Shown: positions 59,461 to 64,000 of the stretch, piece by piece | How positions within the stretch are numbered: position 1 is the stretch's first letter | Layout: the number at the start of each line of letters is the position of its first letter | Source: an uncultured Collinsella sp. | GTDB lineage: Bacteria; Actinomycetota; Coriobacteriia; Coriobacteriales; Coriobacteriaceae | DNA length: 64,000 bases | Assembly: GCA_900549745.1 (NCBI GenBank) | Contig: URPJ01000004.1 | Location: forward strand, 77,635 to 141,634 | Reading direction: 5' to 3' | The notes under the pieces: generated by a model | What the model was told of the DNA's origin: nothing | Seen by the model: only the letters and a program-made list of their open reading frames with translations | The model's database searches: none | Made by a program: the position numbers and the translations under genes

Positions 59461-60294
59461 ATGGAAAACGAGAACATCACCGCCGTCGCCGAGGGCAAGC
59501 CCTCCGGCTATAAGGTCACCAAGAAGGACCTGCGCAACGCGAACTGGCGCTGGCTCATGAGCGTGTGCACCTTCAACTACCAGACCCAGCAGGGCGCCTC
59601 GGTCGCCTACGCCCTCTCGCCGATCCTGAGGAAGATCTACACGAACGACGAGGACTATAAGCAAGCGCTCAACAACCACTTCCGCTACTACAACACCCAG
59701 CCTTGGCTCGCCGCCATCATCCTCGGTGCCTGCGTGGCCATGGAGGAGCGTGACGGCCTCGCGGCGGCGGACGCCGTCCAAGACCTGAAGATCGGCACCA
59801 TGGGACCGCTCGCCGGCGTCGGCGACTCCCTGCTCATGACCATGATCCCGACCATCATGGGCTCCATCGCCGCCTACATGGCCATCGAGGGCAACCCCGT
59901 GGGAGCCGGCATCTGGTTCGCGCTCATCCTGGCCATCTTCTGGGTCCGCATGCACGCCCTCGAGTTCGGCTACAAGCAGGGCGTGAAGCTCGTCACCGAC
60001 TTCAGCGAGAAGCTTCCCAACCTCACTGCCGCCGCCTCCGTGCTCGGCCTCACCGTGGTCGGCTGCCTCATCGCCTCGGTCATCGGCGTCACCTGCCCGA
60101 TTAGCTTCAGCTTCGGCGACGTCTCGATGGAGATTCAGCCGCTGCTCGACAAGATCCTGCCTGCCATGATCCCCGCCGCCATCACGGGAAGCGCGTATTA
60201 CCTTCTTACCAAGAAGAACGCGAGCATGACGGCCCTCATCCTCGTGGTGATCGTCCTCGCGATGGTCGCCTCCGCCGCCGGCATCCTTGCCTAG
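59461..60294 (+). CDS. PTS mannose-family EIID
   Basis: 277 residues. The segments FNYQTQQGASVAYALSPIL, YYNTQPWLAAIILGACVAMEE and KIGTMGPLAGVGDSLLMTM are the EIID signatures. Membrane helices lie in the C-terminal half. EIID is found only in mannose-class PTS systems and partners with IIC. It is 2 bp downstream of the EIIC gene. Confidence 0.95.
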   Translation: MENENITAVAEGKPSGYKVTKKDLRNANWRWLMSVCTFNYQTQQGASVAYALSPILRKIYTNDEDYKQALNNHFRYYNTQPWLAAIILGACVAMEERDGLAAADAVQDLKIGTMGPLAGVGDSLLMTMIPTIMGSIAAYMAIEGNPVGAGIWFALILAIFWVRMHALEFGYKQGVKLVTDFSEKLPNLTAAASVLGLTVVGCLIASVIGVTCPISFSFGDVSMEIQPLLDKILPAMIPAAITGSAYYLLTKKNASMTALILVVIVLAMVASAAGILA

Positions 60295-60320
60295 CTTCGA
60301 CCCAAGAGATTGGTGAATCA

Positions 60321-60719
60321 ATGAGAAAGATAGTTGTGGCGAGCCATTCCCTTCTCGCCCAGGGCTTCAAGGACACCCTCGAGTTCCTTACGGGTAAGAG
60401 CGACGCCGTCAACGCCGTGTGCGCCTACGTGAACGACAACGGCGAGGGGCTCGACGCGGCGGTCGAGGCGGCTCTTTCGGGCACTGACGAGGTCGTCGTC
60501 CTCACCGACGCGCTCGGCGGCAGCGTGAACCAGCGCTTCTCCCGCTTCGCCTCCGACCGGATCCACGTGATCGCGGGTGTCAACCTCCCGCTCGCCATGA
60601 CGGTCGCGCTCGCGCGCCCCGACGAGAAACTCGACTTCGACGCCCTCGTCGACGAGGCGCGCCAGCAGATCGTCTACGTGAACGGTGCCAGTTCCGCCGA
60701 GTGCGAAGACGACGAATAG
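60321..60719 (+). CDS. PTS mannose-family EIIA
   Basis: 132 residues. The phospho-acceptor is His9 in IVVASHSLLAQG, and VVVLTDALGGSVNQRF is the second family signature. It is a free domain, unlike the fused IIAB of E. coli ManX, and stands last among the PTS genes. The LevR-like regulator carries a similar domain, which could allow exchange of phosphate. 12 bp separate it from the GH172 gene. Confidence 0.94.
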   Translation: MRKIVVASHSLLAQGFKDTLEFLTGKSDAVNAVCAYVNDNGEGLDAAVEAALSGTDEVVVLTDALGGSVNQRFSRFASDRIHVIAGVNLPLAMTVALARPDEKLDFDALVDEARQQIVYVNGASSAECEDDE

Positions 60720-60731
60720 AGGAGGTCGACG

Positions 60732-61856
60732 ATGAGAGAGTTCCTTAAGGACGTGTGGATGCACGGCGGTGACGAAAGCCGCGCCATCACCCCCGAGAAC
60801 ATCACGGGCGAGAAGGGCCGTGCCGCCATGTCGGCCAGCCACCTCGGCGTCGGCCGCAAGGGCTCGTGCTGCGTGCCCCTTGAGTCCGGCGAGACCATCA
60901 CGCTCGCGGACATCGAGGGCCCCGGCATCATCCGCCACATCTGGATGACCGTCCCCGACAAGACCGCCGCCGGCAGCTTCGTCATGCGCGACCTCGTGCT
61001 GCGCTTCTACTGGGACGACGAGGAGACCCCCTCGGTCGAGTGCCCTGTCGGCGACTTCTTCTGCAACGGCTTCGGTGAGCGCGCCATCGTCAACTCGATG
61101 CCCATCTGCGTGAATCCGACGGGCGGCATGAACTGCTACTTCGAGATGCCTTTCAGGAAGCACGCCAAGGTCACGCTTACGAGCGAGCACCCCGGGTTCA
61201 TTAAGTACATCTTCTACACGTTCAACTACGCGCTCACCGACGTGCCGGACGACGCCATGTACTTCCACGCCCGTTTTAACCGCGAGCGCAGCACCCGCAG
61301 GGGCGTCGACTACACCGTGCTCGACGGCGTGCGCGGTAAGGGCTACTACGTCGGCACCTACATGGCCCTGTGCGCCCTGGAGCGCTATTGGTGGGGCGAG
61401 GGCGAGATGAAGTTCTTCCTCGACGGCGACGAGGAGTTCCCCACGGTCACCTCGACGGGAGCCGAGGACTACTTCGGCGGTGCCTGGGCCTTCCTCGACA
61501 GGCCGCCCCACGCGCTGCCCGAGGCGCAGTGCTTCAACACGCTGTTCGCCGGCTACCCGTACCGCTCGACGCGCGACGCCACGCGCGACCGCTTCAGCGC
61601 GGGCAAGCCGAACCCGAACCCGATGCTCGCGACCAACGACGACGCGCTGCCCAGACACGGCCTCTACAGGTGGCACCTTCCCGACCCGATCTCGTTCAAG
61701 GAGGACCTGCGCGTGACGTTCCAGGACCTCGGCAACGACGACATCAAGCTCTACGAGCGCGAGGACGACATCTCCACCGTCGCCTACTGGTACCAAAGCG
61801 AGCCGCACGCCGTGCTCGCCCCGTTTGCCGTAAGGCAGGACCGCGTGCCCAGGTAG
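60732..61856 (+). CDS. DUF2961 / GH172 family glycoside hydrolase
   Basis: 374 residues, a usual size for a single-domain GH172 enzyme. The motifs GPGIIRHIWMT, VGDFFCNGFG, NCYFEMPFRKHA and VTSTGAEDYFGGAW are conserved in DUF2961, the last containing a likely catalytic acid. Characterised GH172 members act on alpha-D-fructofuranosides, difructose dianhydride I, or arabinofuranosides. There is no signal peptide, so it works on sugar brought in by the adjacent PTS, perhaps in phosphorylated form. GAGGAGG precedes the ATG at 60732. Confidence 0.88.
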   Translation: MREFLKDVWMHGGDESRAITPENITGEKGRAAMSASHLGVGRKGSCCVPLESGETITLADIEGPGIIRHIWMTVPDKTAAGSFVMRDLVLRFYWDDEETPSVECPVGDFFCNGFGERAIVNSMPICVNPTGGMNCYFEMPFRKHAKVTLTSEHPGFIKYIFYTFNYALTDVPDDAMYFHARFNRERSTRRGVDYTVLDGVRGKGYYVGTYMALCALERYWWGEGEMKFFLDGDEEFPTVTSTGAEDYFGGAWAFLDRPPHALPEAQCFNTLFAGYPYRSTRDATRDRFSAGKPNPNPMLATNDDALPRHGLYRWHLPDPISFKEDLRVTFQDLGNDDIKLYEREDDISTVAYWYQSEPHAVLAPFAVRQDRVPR

Positions 61857-61935
61857 GGTCGCCTCGAAACAAGCCAACGTTATGGGCGCCCGCGGTTGAC
61901 TATGACTGCGGGCGTCCCTTTGCAAGGAGGATCAC

Positions 61936-62820
61936 ATGAGCGAAAAGCAAATGAGGCTCGGCGCCCTCGAGGCCGGCGGGACCAAGATGGTCTGTGCCGT
62001 GGTGTCCGGCGACGGCGAGGTCCTCGACCGTATGGAGACCCCGACGCTTGCACCCGCCGAGACCGTCCCGCAGATGATCGAGTGGTTCGCCGCCCGCGAT
62101 GTGGACGCGTTGGGCATCGGTGCCTTCGGCCCGACCTGCGTCGACCCCGCCGACGAGCGCTACGGCTCCATCCTCCAGACGCCCAAGCTCGCGTGGCGAG
62201 GCTATGGTCTTCGCGCCGCGTTCGCCGACGCCCTCGGGATTCCGGTGGCCTACGATACGGACGTGAACGTTGCCTGCCTCGGCGAAGCGGTCTTCGGCTG
62301 CTGCAAGGGGCTCAAGGACGCCGTCTACGTGACCATCGGCACCGGCGTGGGCGCGGGCGTCATGTGCGCGGGCAGGCTCCTTCACGGCATGCTGCACCCC
62401 GAGGCCGGCCACATGCTGGTAAGGACCCGTCCCACCGAGGAGGGACGCTGCGTCTGCCCGAGCCACGCGAGCTGTCTCGAGGGCCTCGCCTCCGGCCCCG
62501 CCATTGCCGCGCGCTGGGGAAAGCCCGCGGCCGAGCTCGCGGACAACGATGAGGTGTGGGCGCTCGAGGGGGATTATCTGGGGCAGATGTGCGCGAACCT
62601 TGTGCTCATGTACTCGCCTCGCCGCATCGTCCTCGGCGGCGGCGTGATGCACCAGGAGCAGCTCTACGGCATCGTCCGCAAGAAGACCCTCGAATATCTG
62701 GGTGGCTACATCCAGACCGCCGAGCTTAAGGATATGGAGAGCTACATCTGCGCCCCGGGCTGCGGCGGCGACCAAGGAATCCTCGGCGCGGCCGAGCTGG
62801 CAAGAAGGACGCTCGCGTAA
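61936..62820 (+). CDS. ROK-family sugar kinase (fructokinase-like)
   Basis: 294 residues. The N-terminal ATP loop GALEAGGTKMVCAVV is typical of the ROK fructokinase group (ScrK/GmuE type). The catalytic Asp lies in YDTDVNVACLGEA, and VYVTIGTGVGAGV binds phosphate. The zinc site is HPEAGH...CVCPSHASCLEG. It would phosphorylate the hexose freed by the GH172 enzyme. AAGGAGG precedes the ATG. A GC-rich hairpin (61887-61921) lies between it and the GH172 gene and may tune its expression. Confidence 0.93.
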   Translation: MSEKQMRLGALEAGGTKMVCAVVSGDGEVLDRMETPTLAPAETVPQMIEWFAARDVDALGIGAFGPTCVDPADERYGSILQTPKLAWRGYGLRAAFADALGIPVAYDTDVNVACLGEAVFGCCKGLKDAVYVTIGTGVGAGVMCAGRLLHGMLHPEAGHMLVRTRPTEEGRCVCPSHASCLEGLASGPAIAARWGKPAAELADNDEVWALEGDYLGQMCANLVLMYSPRRIVLGGGVMHQEQLYGIVRKKTLEYLGGYIQTAELKDMESYICAPGCGGDQGILGAAELARRTLA

Positions 62821-62852
62821 CTTGCGCTCTCTCCGCCATACAACGCGTTAAG

Positions 62853-62902
62853 AAAAGACGAGCGCTTCTTGCCAATTGGGCGGCAAGAAGCGCTCGTCTT
62901 TT
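62853..62902. terminator. Bidirectional terminator between the sugar operon and the convergent methyltransferase
   Basis: A 21-bp perfect stem (62853-62873 with 62882-62902) begins with AAAA and ends with TTTT, so it can stop transcription from both sides. Confidence 0.93.
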
Positions 62903-62915
62903 GCATTTTTGTCTC

Positions 62916-63746
62916 TCAAAATCTTATTTTCACGATTTGCATTTTCATCCCGTTGTCACCGACCCTTGCGAGAAACCGGAAAAAGCCGCTGACAGAAGGG
63001 TCTCTCAAATCGTTGTAACCCAGCACATAGCCGCGACTTGTGACCTGCAGACGGCTGTCCCACGTGCCGATTTCCTTGGCGGCATTCGAAACCGCAAAAT
63101 ATGCCCCCACATCCTTGATTTTTGCAGTCTTAAGCCATGTTTTTGCGATCATCTTTACCGCCGTCCGATTGGCAGCATCAAAGACCAGCGCACTGCTGGG
63201 GAAAGCGTCCGCCATCCCCCGCACCAGTTCCCGGACCTGCTGGGTCAGAAAGTAATAGAACACCCCGGAGGCAAAGAACACCGCCCCGCCGGAGGCATCG
63301 ATTTTGCCAAACCATGCGGTGTCTTTCAGGTCGCAGGGGATATTTTGTTCTCGATCCCCGGCGGGCAGTAGCTGCTGCCGCAAGGCAATCACATCCGGGA
63401 AGTCCAGATTGTAGATCTTGCATCTATCGTTGTCGCAGGTTCTGCCGGTGTTGTCCAGCCCACAGCCCAGATTGACCACCGCTGCATTGTGGTGGCCTTT
63501 CAGGTAATCCCGCACCTCGAAAGCAAGATCACTCTGCCGCATGGCCACCTCCAGCGCACCAAAGCGCTGTATCAGGCTGCGGGAGTTTTTCTCTGCCTCT
63601 GAAAAGTCGTAGTCGATCTGGCCGAGCAGGCGAACCGCTGTTTCATCCTTGTAAAGGTTCGGGTACAACTCCGTACACAGCTTCCGGGAATACAGCGGGA
63701 GGATCAGCGTCTCCTGCACGGTGTTTTTCTCAATTTTACATTTCAT
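62916..63746 (-). CDS. SAM-dependent O-methyltransferase, leucine-carboxyl-methyltransferase-like
   Basis: 276 residues from the ATG at 63746 (GAGGAAG upstream). The segment VVNLGCGLDNTGRTCDND is the LCM/PPM1 and OmcA-type SAM motif, NLDFPDVIALRQQLLP follows, and GAVFFASGVFYYFLTQQVRELV is also family-like. Lower GC and more AT-ending codons than the sugar operon beside it suggest acquisition, perhaps from Firmicutes. In other bacteria such genes sit in natural-product loci or stand alone; the substrate is unknown. Confidence 0.85.
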   Translation of the reverse strand: MKCKIEKNTVQETLILPLYSRKLCTELYPNLYKDETAVRLLGQIDYDFSEAEKNSRSLIQRFGALEVAMRQSDLAFEVRDYLKGHHNAAVVNLGCGLDNTGRTCDNDRCKIYNLDFPDVIALRQQLLPAGDREQNIPCDLKDTAWFGKIDASGGAVFFASGVFYYFLTQQVRELVRGMADAFPSSALVFDAANRTAVKMIAKTWLKTAKIKDVGAYFAVSNAAKEIGTWDSRLQVTSRGYVLGYNDLRDPSVSGFFRFLARVGDNGMKMQIVKIRF

Positions 63747-63813
63747 AGGTTTCTTCCTCAGTGAATAAAAACTGTCATAATTGCCGCCAGCATAGCCGCT
63801 ATGACCGTCATGC

Positions 63814-63999
63814 CTATCGCCATGTGCAGGATGGATGCAAAAATGCCCGCATGGCGTCCTCAAACGCCATATCCGCCACACTGCCTTGCAGAACGGCGCA
63901 ACGCCCCTCCTGAATTGCAGTTCGGTTGAGCTTTCTAGCCTTCTCGATCGCGTCGAAAATGTTGGTGTAAGGGTGACGCCCTAGCGCCCGTTTAACGAA
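63814..63999 (-). pseudogene. Fragment of a SAM methyltransferase gene, running off the window
   Basis: The minus-strand frame reads PYTNIFDAIEKARKLNRTAIQEGRCAVLQGSVADMAFEDA and then loses the pattern, ending at a stop at 63816-63814. The part with ARKLNR and CAVLQGSVADMAFED resembles the SAM-binding region of class I methyltransferases. Another frame from about 63863 to 63772 gives a hydrophobic tail (ILHMAIGMTVIAAMLAAIMTVFIH), probably from another gene. The region appears to be a fusion of two remnants; the sequence to the right is needed. Confidence 0.45.
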
Positions 64000-64000
64000 G

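Overview
The window reads as chromosomal DNA of a high-GC Gram-positive gut bacterium of the Coriobacteriia, most probably Collinsella. This is inferred from the protein sequences (a fused MurT-GatD, split methionine synthase, type III glutamine synthetase, LPXTG-type pili and mannose-family PTS genes) and from the codon bias. No 16S gene is present, so the genus is a judgement and not a measurement.

Layout. 1-7293: a sortase-assembled pilus cluster (a truncated large tip/adhesin gene, two isopeptide fimbrial subunits, a small membrane ORF and a class C sortase). 7619-11120: gatCAB. 11529-13868: a small protein plus a P1B-like metal ATPase. 14012-14877: an antitoxin/PIN toxin pair. 15608-15971: tmRNA, followed by a repeat-rich non-coding stretch. 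16659-21602: patatin-like lipase, rplM-rpsI, glmM, an EIIA-Glc-type protein and nagB. 22051-25050: a large SARP/BTAD regulator. 25120-32483, minus strand: YhbY, a methyltransferase, a UPF0210 protein, and the methionine branch metF, a separate reactivation-domain protein and a short MetH. 32910-34997: glnN. 35634-35710: tRNA-Glu next to a duplicated tRNA end. 35811-40153, minus strand: MurT-GatD fusion and two overlapping helical-repeat proteins. 40654-43056: an iron-dependent alcohol dehydrogenase and glycerol dehydrogenase. 43691-50427: a 4Fe-4S protein, ychF, small membrane and HTH genes, ansA and guaA.

50494-55313 is accessory: a GyrI-like gene remnant, a DUF4143-type ATPase, a gene with a putative PD-(D/E)XK-like N-terminus, and a small protein with an R-x4-H motif like HEPN RNases. 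55328-62820 is a sugar locus: LevR-like regulator, mannose-family PTS EIIB, IIC, IID and IIA, a GH172/DUF2961 enzyme and a ROK kinase, predicted to import and break down a fructose-containing or related furanoside. The right end (62916-64000) carries an O-methyltransferase and gene fragments that look acquired.

The most unusual material is non-coding. Two copies of a nested-hairpin element, one directly after gatB and one directly after the UPF0210 gene, share single-stranded core motifs while their long stems differ in sequence but remain perfectly paired. There is also an array with an exact 62-bp period whose hairpin stems covary, two terminal-inverted-repeat elements, a dispersed palindromic repeat, and duplicated ends of tRNA-Glu and tmRNA. 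Several operators are visible: a 24-bp palindrome, a triple GCTAGC site, a GlnR-like array before glnN, and a LexA-like box.
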